Below the pieces are notes generated by a model. It had not been told where the DNA came from, did no database searches, and saw only the letters and a program-made list of their open reading frames with translations. Positions 12,601 to 27,600 of a DNA stretch of 64,000 bases are shown here, one piece after another. Origin of the DNA: Mytilus trossulus (taxonomy: Eukaryota; Mollusca; Bivalvia; Mytilida; Mytilidae); the NCBI RefSeq assembly GCF_036588685.1, contig NC_086379.1, forward strand, positions 19,081,862 through 19,145,861, in the 5' to 3' direction. The position numbers were made by a program, and so were the translations under genes. Numbering within the stretch: position 1 is the stretch's first letter; each line of letters begins with the position of its first letter.

Positions 12601-15600
12601 TCACGTTGGCGTCGTCGTCTGCGTCGTCGTCGGCGTCCGAATACTTTTAGTTTTCGCACTTTAGTAAAAGGGAATAGAAATCTATGAAATTTTAACACAA
12701 GGTTTATGACCACAAAAGGAAGGTTGGGATTGATTTTGGGAGTTTTGGTCCCAACATTTTAGGAATAAAGGGCCCAAATAAGCATTTTCTTGGTTTTCGC
12801 ACTATAACTTTAGTTTAAGTTAATAGAAATCTATGAAATGTTGACACAAGGTTTATGACCACAAAAGAAAGGTTGGGATTGATTTCGGGAGGTTTGGTTC
12901 CAACAGTGTAGGAATTAGGGGCCAAAAAAGGGCCCAAATAAGCATTATTCTTGGTTTTCGCACAATAACTTTAGTTTAAGGGGGCTCCTGGGTATAAATG
13001 ATTTTTTTTTCTAATATAGGATTTCACTATATTTTTTCATAAATAAACTTTATCATATACTTAAAAGAAAAATGAAATAAAAAAATGGGGTCACCGTTCA
13101 TTTATGCTGAAATCTGCAACTGGAAGAAGCATACATTTTTGTTAATGTCCTTTTTTTCTGTTGAACTAATAGGAGAAAAAGAGGAAATATCGAAATAAAA
13201 AAATAACCTAATATAAGAAATCGCTTAAATTTTACAATTATTTAGTTTATGTACAGCTTATTTGAAAACAATAATAAAAAATATAGGTCACCGATGAGTT
13301 AAAAAAGATATTTCAAATTTAAAGCCAAAAAATGGCATTTTTGCACCAAAGGGAGATAATTTGAAGCTTTTTCAATTTTTAAAGTCATCTGGGGCCAAAC
13401 CAAATAATTTTTTTGGGTTGTTTTTTGTACCATATCATAAAGTAACAACTAATAGTGTAATAAATAAAATTTGTAATAAAAAAATAAAGGTTTATTTTTT
13501 TGCTAAAATTTTTGTACCCATGAGCCACCTTAAGTAAATAGAAATCTATGAAATTTAAACAAAATGTTTATGACCACAAAAGGAAGGTTGGTATGGTTTT
13601 TGGAAGTTGAGGTCCCAACAGTTTAGGAATTAGGGGCCAAAAAGGGACTCAAATAAGCATTTTTCTTGGTTTTCGCACCATAACTTTAGTATTTATAAAT
13701 AGAAATCTATGAAATTTAAACATAAAGTTTATGACCATAAAAGAAAGGTTGGTATTTTGATTTTGGGAGTTTTGGTCCCAACAGTTTAGGAATAAAGGGC
13801 CCAAAGGGTCCAAAATTAAACTTTGTTTGATTTCATCAAAAATTGAATAATTGGGGTTCTTTGATATACCGAATCTAACTGTGTATGTAGATTCTTAATT
13901 TTTGGTCCCGTTTTTAAATTGGTCTACATTAAGGTCCAAAGGGTCCAAAATTAAACTTAGTCTGATTTTAACAAAAATTGAATCCCTGGGGTTCTTTGAT
14001 ATGCCAAATCTTACTGTGTATGTAGATTCTTAATTTTTGGTCCCGTTTTAAAATTTGTCTACATTAAAGTCCAAAGGGTCCAAAATTAAACTAAGTTCGA
14101 TTTTAACAAAAATTGAATTCTTGTGCCTCTTTATTATGCTGAATCTAAACATGTACTTAGATTTTTGATTATGGGCCCAGTTTTCAAGTTGGTCCAAATC
14201 AGGATCCAAAAATATTATATTAAGTATTGTGCAATAGCAAGAAATTTTCAATTGCAGTTATAAATTCAGTAATAGCAAGAAATCTTCAATTGCACAGTAT
14301 TTTGCAATAGGAAGAAATCTTCAATTGCACAGTATTGTGCAATAGCAAATATTTTCAATTGCACAACAGCAATAAATATCTAATTGCATAAAATTGTGCA
14401 ATAGCAAGAAATTCCAATTGGATTTCAATTGGAGTTATCTTTCTTTGTCCAGAATAGTAGTTGAATCAACTTAAATCATTGTTTTATACAATATACAATG
14501 TATATTCACTTTTACTACCAACTGATAGATTAAAACAATCTTTACCATTCAGTCATTGTCAGTGATAACAAGCACTTTTTTACATTTTAATATTTTATGA
14601 TGTATTTAAATGAGTAGTTATTGTTGCAAACTTCATTAGAAATTTGAATTGAGATCAGTTTTGAAATAAGGGAAAGGGGGATGTGAAAAAAAAATTGGGG
14701 GGGGGTCAATTTTTTTCATTTCAGATTTCATAAATAAAAAGAAAATTTCTTCAAACATTTTTTTGAGAGGATTAATATTTAACAGCATAGTGAATTGCTC
14801 AAAGGCAAAAAATTTTTTTTAAGTTCATTAGACCACATTCATTCTGTGTCAGAAACCTATGCTGTGTCAACTATTTAATCACAATCCAAATTTAGCGCTG
14901 AATCCAGCTTGAATGTTGTGTCCATACTTGCCCAAACCGTTCAGGGTTCAACCTCTGCGGTCATATAAAGCTGTGCCCTGCGGAGCATCTGGTTCTAGTT
15001 TCTAGACAATAACTTGTCCAGGTTACAAACTATAACTGACGGAAACACATCAAATATAAAAGGAGAACTACAACACAACAGAAACACAACATTAAATTGT
15101 AACACATACAGAAACGAACTATAATATAACAATGGCCATTTTCATGACTTGGTACAGGACATTTTAAAACTAATGGTGGGTTGAACCTAATAGTTTTGTG
15201 GCATGCCATACCTGCCACTTTTATGACAATGTTAAAAATAAGATTAAAATGACAACATTAAAAGAGGGACGAAAGATACCAAAGGGACAGTCAAACTCAT
15301 AAATCAAAAACAAACTGACAATGCCATGGCTAAAAATGAAAAAGACAAACAGACAAACAACAGTATACATGGCACAACATAAAAAAACAAAGAATAAGCA
15401 ACACCGACCCAACCAAAAACTAGGGGTGATCTCAGGTTCTCCAGAAGGGTAGCAGATCCTGCTCTGCATGTGGCACCTGTTGTGCTGCTTATGTGATAAC
15501 AAATCCGGTAAATAGTCTAATTTGGTAGGTCACATTCATGAAAGGGAAGGGGATTGTAGTTACAACATAAGGAACATATCTGATATCATTTAGGAAACTG

Positions 15601-18600
15601 TTATTCCATAAGGTAACCAACTTGTGATAGCATCCGTAAAATTTACAAAGCGATGATTTCAACTTCACCATTTGGAACTCTTGGTTTTAACAGCTTCCTT
15701 GCTTGTAACATTAAATGACAGGTCTACAATACAAATAAATGGGAGAACATATAGGACAGAGAAACACACAAATAATAGCTAACCGAATGTACTAGGTTTA
15801 AATTTTAATATGCAAGACTCGCGTTTCGTCCAAACAAGACTAATCTGTGACGCTCAGATGAAAAAAGTTTAAAGTGTATATATGGATATCTCTGAACTTA
15901 TACCTCAAGTTTCAATACATCAAAGGGATTAGGGAGGGGGGGGGGGTTGCTCAAACAGTTTAGGAATTAGGGGCAAAAAAGGGGGAAAAGCAAGGGTTTC
16001 TTGGTTAATAGACAATTAAGGTGGTACCCAACACCTTCACTAAAATAAATTTGGCTTGTTTAATTCTCTTAAAATTTTGGCAAAGTATTTACTTTGACCC
16101 TTTGAAAAAAATACAAAAATTTCAAACAAATTTTGAACCAAGCATTCTATCAGAAAAATTACACTGGTTATATAGTAGTTTGACAAACACGAATTTTTAT
16201 CATTGAGAAGCTTAATATTCCATTAACAACTTTTTACTAATTTACTTTAAGAAGTTATATTAAATTTATGCTGATTAATGAATATCTTTTTTTTTTTTTT
16301 TTAAAGGTTGGGGGAGTAATTTTCTTTAAATTTTGGGACTTGGGAAGGGGGCAATTCGCAACAGCATAGTGTATTGCACAAAAGCATAAAATTCAGTTTA
16401 AATTTAAATTATTTAACCAATTCTAATTTTTTTTACTACAGTTCTTCTATGTCAGAATCATATTCATTTTTATACGACCGCAAATTTTGAAAAAAATTTC
16501 GTCGTATATTGCTATCACGTTGGCGTCGTCGTCGTCGTCGTCCGAATACTTTTAGTTTTCGCACTCTAACTTTAGTAAAAGTCAATAGAAATCTATGAAA
16601 TTTTAACACAAGGTTTATGACCATAAAAGGAAGGTTGGTATTGATTTTGGGAGTTTTGGTCCCAACATTTTAGGAATTAGGGGCCAAAAAGGGCCCAAAT
16701 AAGCATTTTCTTGGTTTTCGCACTATAACTTTAGTTTAAGTTAATAGAAATCAATGAAATTTAAACATAATGTTTATGACCACAAAAGGAAGATTGGTAT
16801 TGATTTTGGGAGTTTAGGTTCCAACAGTTTAGGAATTAGGGGCCAAAAAGGGACCCAAATAAGCATTTTTCTTGGTTTTCGCACCATAACATTAGTATAA
16901 GTAAATAGAAATCTATGAAATTTAAACACAAGGGTAATGATCATAAAAGGAAAGTTAGTATTGATTTTGGGAGTTTTGGTCCCAACAGTTTAGGAAAAAG
17001 GGGCCCAAAGGGTCCAAAATTAAACTTTGTTTGATTTCATCAAAATTGAATAATTGGGGTTCTTTGATATGTCCAATCTAACTGTGTATGTAGATTCTTA
17101 ACTTTTGGTCCCGTTTTCAAATTGGTCTACATTAAGGTCCAAAGGGTCCAAAATTAAACTTAGTTTGATTTTAACAAAAATTGAATCCTTGGGGTTCTTT
17201 GATATGCTGAATCTAAAAATGAACTTAGATTTTTTATTATTGGCCCAGTTTTCAAGTTGGCCCAAATCGGGGTCCAAAATTAAACTTTTTTGATTTCATC
17301 AAAAATTGAATAAATGGGGTTCTTTGATATGCCAAATCTAACTGTGTATGTAGATTCTTCATTTTTGGTCCCGTTTTCAAATTGGCCTACATTAAGGTCC
17401 AAAGAGTCCAAAATTAAACTAAGTTTGATTTTAACAAAAATTAAATTCTTGGGCCTCTTTGATATGCTGAATCTAAACATGTACTTAGATTTTTGATTAT
17501 GGGCCCAGTTTTCAAGTTGGTCCAAATCAGGATCTAAAATTATTATATTAAGTATTGTTGAATAGCAAGTCTTTTCAATTGCACAGTATTGTGCAATGGC
17601 AAGAAATATCTAATTTCACAATATTGTGAAATAGCAAATTTTTTTTTAATTAGAGTTATCTTTCTTTGTCCAAAATTGTAAGCAAGAAATATCTTATTGC
17701 AAGATTTTTTTTTAATTGGAGTTATCTTTCTTTGTCCAGAATCAACTTAAATCTTTGTTATATACAATATACAATGTAGTATATTCACTTTTTACTACCA
17801 ACTGATAAATTTAGATAATCTTTACCATTCAGTGATAACAAGCAGTTTTTTTACATCTTAATATTTTATGATGTATTTAAATGAGTAGTTATTGTTGCAA
17901 ACTCCATTAGAATATTTTAATTGAGATTAGTTTTGGAATAAGGGAAAGGGGGATGTGATTAAAAAATTGGGTTCAATTTTTCTCATTTGAAATTTCATAA
18001 ATAAAAAGAAATTTCTTCAAACATTTTTTTGAGAGGATTAATATTGAACAGCATAGTGAATTGCTCTAAGAGAAAACAAAAATTTTAAGTTCATTAGAAC
18101 ACATTCATTCTGTGTCAGAAACCTATGCTGTGTCCAAATTTAGAGCTGAATCCAGCTTGAATGTTGTGTCCATACTTGCCCCAACCGTTCAGGGTTCAAC
18201 CTCTGCGGTCGTATAAAGCTACGCCCTGCGAAGCATCTGGTTTATACATAAATTAGGCCGTTAGTTTCCTCGTTTGAATTGTTTTACATTGTCATTTCAG
18301 GGCCTTTTATAGCTGGTTATGCGGTATAGGCTTTGCTCATTGTTGAAGGCCGTACAGTGACCTATAGTTGTAATTTCTCTGTCATTTTGGTCTCTTGTGG
18401 AGAGTTGGCTCATTGGCAATCATACCACATCTTCTTTTTTTTATATTATGTGTCAAATATTAAAATTCAGCTTCAGACCTGTATCAAGCGAGAATATTGC
18501 GTCCATATTTGCCCCAATTATCTAGAGTTAGACCTTTGTGGTCGTATCTAGCTGCGCTTGGAGAAGCTTTTTATTAATTCTTGTTTAAAAGATACATTGC

Positions 18601-21600
18601 CTGCTTGGCTTAAAATGAAACATAAGGGTTAATACATTAAATTTTGTAAATCTTGAGAATAATAATAGATAGAGAAAATGTGATGGTGCAAAAACATCAA
18701 GTTTGCAACAAAAGTATTTGATAAATCCATTAGAGTTAACTCCCCTTAATGACAGGTTTTGGATGTCTTAAATGTTTTACTCAAAAACAGTAGTAGGTAG
18801 ATATATTGAGGTTAGCTTTAAGCTCATTCAGGTTGTAAATATAAACACTTTATAACACTATATAATTTTTTTTTAACAAAATGAGTTCTGTTTCACTTTC
18901 TTTTGTGTCTTGTCATCAACTAGAAACAATTGACTTAGTGAGCAACCATTTAACTTCAAAGGTGGAGGGAGGAAAGGATATATTTATTTTGTCTTGAGTC
19001 AGGGTTTTTTTTTTCACGCAATACATAAAAATTTGTTTTTCACTTTCTAGATGATATCAATCAAGTTAATTTTTTTTTAAATTTAACACCATCAGAATTC
19101 TAAATTCTAAGAGCGGGATCAAAGTATCATTTTTAGGAAAAAAAATCATTTTAAATGTAAAAATAGCTTTTAGTATCATGATAACTATTAATAATTATAT
19201 ACCTGTTTTATAAATGAGATGATAGCCAGAACAACCATTTTTGATCCACCTTATCAGAAGGGAGATAACTCAATTTAATTTTGTTTATTTCCATTTTCAG
19301 GTCAACTTTACAGAGAATGATTATCATGAAGAATTTGACAAAGACAAAATTGTTTACTTGTCAGGTGATTCCCCTAATGTACTTGAAGATCTGTCTGATG
19401 ACCATGTGTATATAATTGGTGGACTAGTGGACCACAATCAGTACAAGGTTTGATACTGCTTTAACTCAGATTATTATTATTTTCTACAGGGACAAATTTA
19501 GGGGTGGGAGAGGAGGATATCTTGTGGGAAAAAATTGGTTCTTCCCCAGATAATTATATAACTACTGAGGATTCATTATTGTGTAGATTTTAGTTACTAT
19601 GTTTCACCATATGCAGGAATCGAAGTCTGCAAAAAAGAATCCTTCACAATATACATAAAACTCTTTAAGAAACAGAAAAAATATCATATTCTTTTTATTG
19701 TAGCAATAATTGTCTATTGTTATTATTTTTTTAACGCCATTTTGATCCTGCACTTTATTAATAAAAAGAGAAATTGATTGTATTACATGTATTACCATAT
19801 TTTATGTGAAACTGTTTTATGTTACCGAGTTTTTCAGGGCATGGGGAACAACACTATATTATCATACTGTTATCTGGATGTTATTTGATGTGTTGTTTTA
19901 TGTTATTTCATCATCTTGCAGTAGCACAAATCTGAATTTCCATATTGTTTCCTGAATGTTATTTGATGTTATTTCAGGGCATGTGTCATCAGCTTGCAGT
20001 AGAACAAGGAATGTCACATGCACAGTTACCTATTGGACAGTATATTGAGATGAAGTCTCGTAAAGTACTTACAGTTAATCATGGTAATGAAGATTTTTTT
20101 ATGGTTTATTAACCAAACTTTAAAGGGAGATAACATTTTACAGATCATCGTAAGACTTTAGATGCATTGTCAATTTAATGCCTCTAGTTACTTGTTCCAC
20201 AAACAAATGTTTTAAGCAGACAACTTCTTACAGTTTCGCTACTGAAGATTTTTTTGTCATTTGATTGAGTAGAAGGTGTTTAACACTGCTTTTAGCATAA
20301 TTTTTGGTGGAGAAAGTGGATCAAGTACCTATAGGGAATCACCTCCCTTTTGGTAGGATTACTTACAATTGTTGTTAATTTAGATTACAGAACAGCATAT
20401 TTTACCACTAGCTTGTTTTGTTGAATTTATTCATATTCAACCAAAGCATTCAAAAACTATCACAAGAAATAGATTTAAATATGCAGTAATATACAGAAAA
20501 AAATAAGTTTTTATTCTTTAAAATGAGGACGTTAATTGGTAATATGCTGTTTAACTGCCAAATAGAGACAACAGTTCTGACTTATGACTAGTAGAAACTT
20601 AAATAGTGGTATGATTTGGCACTCATGATCATATTTTTGATATTCATTGTGCTTCATTAATTATAATTTATTAATCTATATATTTTTTTTCAGTTTTTGA
20701 AATTCTTTTGAAATATTCTGAGACAAACGATTGGAAAGAATCGTTCTTTTCTGTGATACCTCAAAGAAAAGTGGTCAATAATCCTGAAAAGGAAGAGACC
20801 AACTCTAGTATACAGGAAACAGATGTGGAGAATGCTCTTTTAAATGAAAATGGCAGTGACAGTAACCCAACAACAGCTGCTAGCAGTACTAATGAAGCAG
20901 GGGACACGCTTAGTAATAAACTTGAAAAAGACGATGTGAAATTGTCCAAAACTGGTTGTGACAATAGTGCTATGAATGATACAAGCTGTAGAATGATATC
21001 TGATATAAAACAGGACTTTGACCTCTTGAAAGTATCTAGTGATAAAGACATTTCAACTTCCTCCGAGGACAGCCATTTTAAATGCAATTCTGTAAAAAGT
21101 AGACATTTTGAAAATGGTTCTCAAGAAATAGAGAAGGAAGATTTGAGAACTATTAATAGTGATATTGAAGAGAATAAGCAAAAAACTTAATATAATGCTA
21201 ATTCTTGAAAATAATAAGTTTTACAGATATGTATGTGAATTTACATGATTCAAGGGGACACATGGGAATATGATATAATGATTTGTAATTGGAAAATGAA
21301 TTCATAAATATTCTCTATAGTTTTTGTCTTTGCCTGCGGAAAAGTAGCAATATGTATGCATATATGCCAGACATAGGTATAATGGGCAATAAGTCTACTA
21401 TATTTGGTGTATGGAAAGACTGTAAGATGTACATGTCCGACTGGTAGTTTTCGACTGACCTTGACCTAATTTTCATGGTTCAGTGAAGTTTTTGTGTTTT
21501 GATTTGTTTTTCTAACACTGTATTTAAAAGCTGTATTTGTTGTGAGAAAATATTTTACTGTGAACGTGTCAATCTGGCATGTTTTATTTGACGTTGACCT

Positions 21601-24600
21601 CATTTTTACAGTAAATTAGGCACCTTGGTCTCATTTTCTTGGTTCATTGAGTAATTTTAAGTTTTTTTCTTAGAATTGCAAAAGGTCAACTATATTTCAA
21701 GCATATTTGGCTTTTTTATACTGCAACTAGTTGTGTTGATTCCCCAAATATAGTAACACAACTTTATTTTGTGCAACATCAATTTCATTACGGAACACTT
21801 TTTTGACAATCAAGGGTTTATAAAAGGATGAAGATAGGTTTGAAATTTGTGTTACAATTTGTATAACTATCAATGTTTTAATTTAATTTGCAGTATAACA
21901 TCAATATTAGGTCAATGTAATAATAATATAACTGTTTTAATCGGCACAAACCTGGGGAAGGGATCGGTAGAACCTTGCTCTTTCCCAGTTTCTCAGCCTT
22001 TTACAAAAACGTTTTATCTTCTTTTTTTTCTGACATTGACCTAATATTGTATATATATTTGGACTTTCTACAAAATATCAATGGTCAGTAAAGAAGGTGA
22101 GACATTTCAGGGTGTGCCTTCTTGTTTTTATATAGATACGATCTGTGGTTTAACCTTTTGAATGGTTTTACACTAGTCCTTTTTGTGATCCTTTATAGCT
22201 TGCATTTGGATGTTAGCCAAAGCTCTGTGTTGAAAACCATACTTTGACCTATAATGGTTTACTTTTACAAATCGTGACTGGGATAAAGAGTTGTCTTGTT
22301 GACACTCCTACCACATCTTTTTATATCTTATTGGCAATCATACCACAACTCCTAATTTTATACGCTTACATCAATGTTTTATATCATTGTGATCAAGGAT
22401 TCATTTAATTTATAAATCCTTGCTGTGATAAAACCTTTTAGAACTGTTGCGCTGTAAAACAAACATCAACCAACATGACAAAACTTCCCATGTAAATAGG
22501 TAAATTAAAGATCAGTCTGTCAATTCTATTTTTATTAGAAAAATACTAACTAACTTATTTTAGTATACAATGTTAATAAGAAATTATTTCCAATTCGATT
22601 CCATCATAAAAACTAAATTGACAGACATGAACAAATTTTACATTATAAACATGATACATGTATAAACCCTCATTCCAGAGTAAAACAAAATTTGAAAATT
22701 TTTAACAGACCAAATTGACTGTCAACTCTTGTAGGATGAATTTCAAAATGAAGTAAGAGATTGTAGTCAGCAATACTTTTTAAGTAAAAAAATAAATTTG
22801 ACATTGTTTTATCAGTTATATTGATATGATGCGAAAAGACAAATGTTGATATCCATATTTTTTTTAATTTTTTTTTCACAAATTAATGTAAAACTTGCTT
22901 GCTTGGAGTTAGATAAAGCTTGATTATTTCCCTCAGAGTATGAATTATTTGTGTCTCTCAAAGGACAACTAAAAGATAAAAAATAAGTTTCAATTTAAAA
23001 CTAATCTATTAAAAGTACAATTTTAAACAAAATCATCATACCAATTTGTTTCTATTTATATATTAGCCTATAATAAATACACATATGGTACCAGATAACC
23101 AAACAAGTCACTAATGTCATATATAATACCAAACTTGGTGTATTGGACAATGAGGCCCCTCATGGGGGTGTTGACATAATCACAAATATCACATTTTTTT
23201 TACCAATATTATAGGATTAAACACATTTTTTCTAGAGGTTATTGATGTGTAAACCGGGGCAATTAACTCACAAACTTAACATAAAAGTCCAGACTTTTAT
23301 TCATTTTTTTCGTGTTTTGCCATGACGTAAAATTGCCAAATCATTAGTGAAATTTCCCGGAATTTTATTTAAATCTTATTTTTATACATTTCAAAGCTTT
23401 AGTGCATTTATTTTATTTTTATTTTTTTGGTTATATATGCATTAGAATATAAACAACTGTTATGCAAGTGTTTTATAATCTCAACTTGCGAATCGCGCAT
23501 GAATAGATTACAAAAGTAGTTTTTTAAACATGGTTTATCGAATTGTAAACCAAGAGAAAAATTCTAATTGACCAATCCAATTCAAGTATTTATAGATATG
23601 CAAATGATATAAGAATTGTTTTTAAAAAAAATTAAACATGATAATCACACTTGAAATAGGTCATTTAAACATGAAATTAGAATGTTAGACATACATATGA
23701 AAATGATCTGATTTAAATACAGTTATCTATTATAATACATGTAACTGAACCTCTGTAAAACATCTACAAAACTAAAGGAAACAACAAATTGTGAATTCTA
23801 TATCAAACAGTATGTTGAATTCACTCCTCAATCAATATCAAACTAGTTAATTAAAAAAAAAAGTCTTTCCACTTCAAATGGACATCATTTGTTTAGAAAA
23901 AAAAATGTTAACTTCTGGTTTAAAATGTCCTTTCTGATATCAGAATATAGCTTATCTTTCACTGAGTACAAACATACATAGTTTATGTATCTTTTTGATG
24001 AAAGAAGGTATTAAATAGCCACTTTCAGTTGACTCAAAGTAACTTCAGTTGTCAAATAATAGTTTAATGAAAGTGATTCAAAAACTATATGGTAGTGATG
24101 GGTTTTTTTAATTGAATAATGGATATAATTTACTACTTGGGGTTAACAAAAGAGTCTCTGTTTGATATACTGTTCCTTCACACTTTTTCACAAAATATTT
24201 GATTTTAAGTACTTTGTTAAAGAAATTAGGGAAATCAATGCCTCAATTTCAAGGTCAAAGTTCATTAATCAAGCATGAAAAATCCTAAGGTACTTCATTG
24301 TTCCACTTGAATCACAGGCCGAACGGTGATAGTTGTTTGAAAGGGCACTATAGCGATAAACAGATTATAAGGGCACTGTTGGTCAGCGTGAATGACCTTG
24401 AATATTGCAAGGCTCAACTTGACAACATTAGTTGTATTTTAAGCATATTTAGAAACTATTGTGTTTCTTGATGTTGGTTTCAGTAAGAATTTTTTATGAC
24501 ATTATCATACCATGAAGCACAGCATATTCTTTATTTAGATTTTACCTTAAACGATGATTGGCATGTTTTTTGAAAAGATTATTTTAAAGCTTTGGAGAGG

Positions 24601-27600
24601 GTTACAGCTTCATGGATGCGCCATCCTTCAATTTTTTTTAAGGTGGGAAAACTTTATCTTGTTTGTATGGTTTATGAAATTATGAATTATAGCACTTATT
24701 TTTAACAATCCAGGGGAGAAAACTGCTATATGATTCAAACATAACAGTTGCCCAAGAATAGTGATAACAAAAATAAACAGTGTTTACCAAAAAAGGTATA
24801 GTGTGAAATAGGATAAGTTAGAAAAGCTCAATTATTGTCGATCTCATTTAATTAATAACAAACAAGAGTGCACAAACTGAAATGTCTTGCCACTGGACCA
24901 TGAAAATCAGGTCAAGGTCAAACAACACCTACCAGTTAGACATGTTCACCTTAAAATCATTCCATACCCCAAATATAGTAGACCAATTGTATACAGTATA
25001 AACAAAACACAAAAACATAACTATAACCACTGAACCATGATCAAGGTTAAATGACACCTGCCAGTTGGACATGTACACCTTACAATCCTAGGTATCATAC
25101 ACCAAATATGCAAGACCTATTGCTTATAGTATCTGTGATATGGACTTGACCACCAAAACTTAAACTTGTTCACTGATGTATGAAATGAGTTCCAGGTCAA
25201 GTGAAAACTGTCTTATGGGTATGAGGACCTTAAAAGGTACCGTTCTCACAACCCAAATTTACTTATCCTATTACTCATAATAAGAGAAAAAATTAATATT
25301 ACAAAAAAAATTAAAAAATCCAAGTACAATGTAGTCACTGAACCATGAAAATTAGGTCAAGGACAATGGACATGTGAAAAACAGAAACTTTGTAACAAAG
25401 AAAGAAGTCTCTAGGTGTTCCACCTTCTGAAATATAAAGCTTTTAAGAAGTTGGTTAACACTGATGCTGGATCACTATCCTTAAGTCGAGATTTCTGCAA
25501 CAAAAGTCACAGGCTAGACAATAATCATCTTGCAAACAAAAAAAAGAACAAAAGAAAAAAAAAGTAGCATAGAAGTAAACAAAAACAATTAAAAAAAGAA
25601 TAAAGTAAAGTCAAAAGTCCATGAAAAGTGGACAGACCATGTACAATATCAAACATAGTCAAGTAATAACACAAATGTGTACCTAAACGTAACTTAACAT
25701 CAATACATATGCAAATTACTAGTATCAGTAAAACAATATACATACAAATATCATTTTTTTTCTTTTTTTTTCGTCAAATTAAACAAGTTTTATTGCATCT
25801 TTGCTCTTAATTTACTGAACCTACACCATGACAGCTTCATTTGAGCATCCCTTTAATAAGTTATTGAATATCTAGGGAAAAATATAATACAAATATCATT
25901 TACATGAACAAAACTCTTATTGATAAGATATTGATTTGAACATTGTAATATAGTTTTATTATTGCAAGTTACAGATCAAATTAAAATAAAGTTCTGGTCT
26001 GATGATTTTGTGCAGAGTTATGGTCCATTAAGTTGACTTAGTTAATCAGTTTACAACACTTTTTTTATGGGGTTTGAAGATGTTGACTTTATATTTGTTA
26101 AATAGTTTGCAACATGATTGAGTTAGAATTTTGTTCCAATACAATGAATTTTTAACTGGTAGGGGACAATATACTACCATTCGATACTTGCAGAATACAA
26201 AAATTGAGAATGGAAATGGGGAATGTGTCAAGGAGACAACAACCAAACCACAGAAAACACAACAGCAGAAGGTCACCAACAGGTCTTCAATGTAGCCAGA
26301 AATTCACGCACCTGGAGGCGTCCTTCAGCTGGCCCCTTAACAAATATATACTAGTTCAGTGATAATGAACGCTATACTAATTTCCAAATGTACACAAGAA
26401 ACTAAAATTAAAATAAAACAAGACTAACAAAGCCTAAAGGCTCCTGACTTTGGACAGGCGCAAAAATGCGGTGGGGTTGAACATGTTTATCTCAACCCTC
26501 CCCCTATACCTCTAGCCAATGTAAAAAAGTAAACGCATAACAATACACACATTTAAAATTCAGTTCAAGAGAAGTCGGAGTCTGATGTTAGATGATTTAA
26601 CCAAAGAAAATAAACAAAATGACAATAATACATAAATAACAACAGACTACTAGCAGTTAACTGACATGCCAGCTCCAGATTTCAATTAAACTGAATGACA
26701 GATTGTTTATTCTTTTTTGTACATTAATCAGGACATAAGTTTTCTCGTTTAAATCGATTTTCATTTGTTGTTTTGGGGCTTTTTATAACTGACTATGTTT
26801 TATGGGATTTGTTCATACAGTTGTACACTACAGTGACCTATAGTTGTATATTGTTAATCAAATGACATCTTCTTTTTTATATAAATATCAAAATACACTA
26901 TCAAAAATTGTCATGCTACTTATTTTGTAATTTGTTTCTAAAGTCCTGAGCACTGAATCTCACACAATTTAGCATTTGTTGCACTACCTGCAAATTGGGT
27001 ACATCCAAGGTAGAATGCTGTTGCACTTTTAAATAAAATGCAGCTTGGATACTCTATGCCTATGTCCTTGGTATTGTAGTAGGATATTAGACTAGCAGAA
27101 CTGTCAAGGATATGGAGATGATGCTGGTAAATATCACTCACAATGATGTTGTTAGATGGTGTAGCTGTTATATTGACTGGTTTAAACGGTTTATCTTCTG
27201 TATTTATATCTTGACACCCGGTGTATTCATTTAAAATATCCCCACTCTTGTCTAATACCAACACCCTTCCTCTTTCATCATATGAAAGGCAATCAACAAC
27301 AAAGATATCCCCATTACTTGTGGTGGTAATACTTCTAGGGTATGAAAATATTCTTTGTTTATGTTTATCGTGTTCATACACGGTTAGATGATTCCCCGTC
27401 TGGTCCATTACAATCACCACTCTTCTTCCTGTCACAGGGAAGGATTTACCAGGACTCTTTGCACCTACAATAACCTTGTTGTTACTGGTTATATAGACAG
27501 ACATTACCAATAATGGATCCACACTGTACTTTGTATCACTGACTTGTCCAGTCTTTCCATTGATAAGTTTAAGCTTTGTTGATCCATCTGAAATCAGTAG

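Larger units (their letters stand above)
12332..18570 (+). mobile_element. Composite nest: an R3 element split by two younger R3 copies and other repeats
   Basis: Outer R3 starts 'tttttatatggccacaacaa' at 12332 and ends 'gtggtcgtatctagctgcgc' near 18560. Its pieces are 12332-12554, about 14999-15021, about 15880-16015, 16270-16467 and 18435-18570; phrases run on across gaps, e.g. '...aaaagtcattttt' then 'ctagtttctagacaataact' after the first inner copy. Absent from unit B. Confidence 0.65.
3400..21285. repeat. Segmental duplication unit A
   Basis: Shares, in the same order and orientation, blocks with unit B: 3420-3780 with 22340-22640; 6000-6200 with 22860-23060; 6377-7990 with 23085-25700 (interrupted); the B-box gene; and TRMT10A exons with flanking introns. 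Unique here: 3784-5830, the right arm 6210-6376 and the nest 12332-18570. Edges are approximate. Confidence 0.8.

Noticed and set aside
14230..14430. CRISPR-like array of ~35 bp repeats
   Set aside because: Degenerate direct repeats without unique spacers, within a eukaryotic transposable element.
16436..16624. Arginine-rich small protein on the minus strand
   Set aside because: Product of the GTC triplet run at the R3 left end.
20761..21087. Minus-strand frame opposite TRMT10A's last exon (and 38064-38351)
   Set aside because: Shadow of the Ser/Asp-rich tail; hydrophobic pattern is just the complement of those codons.
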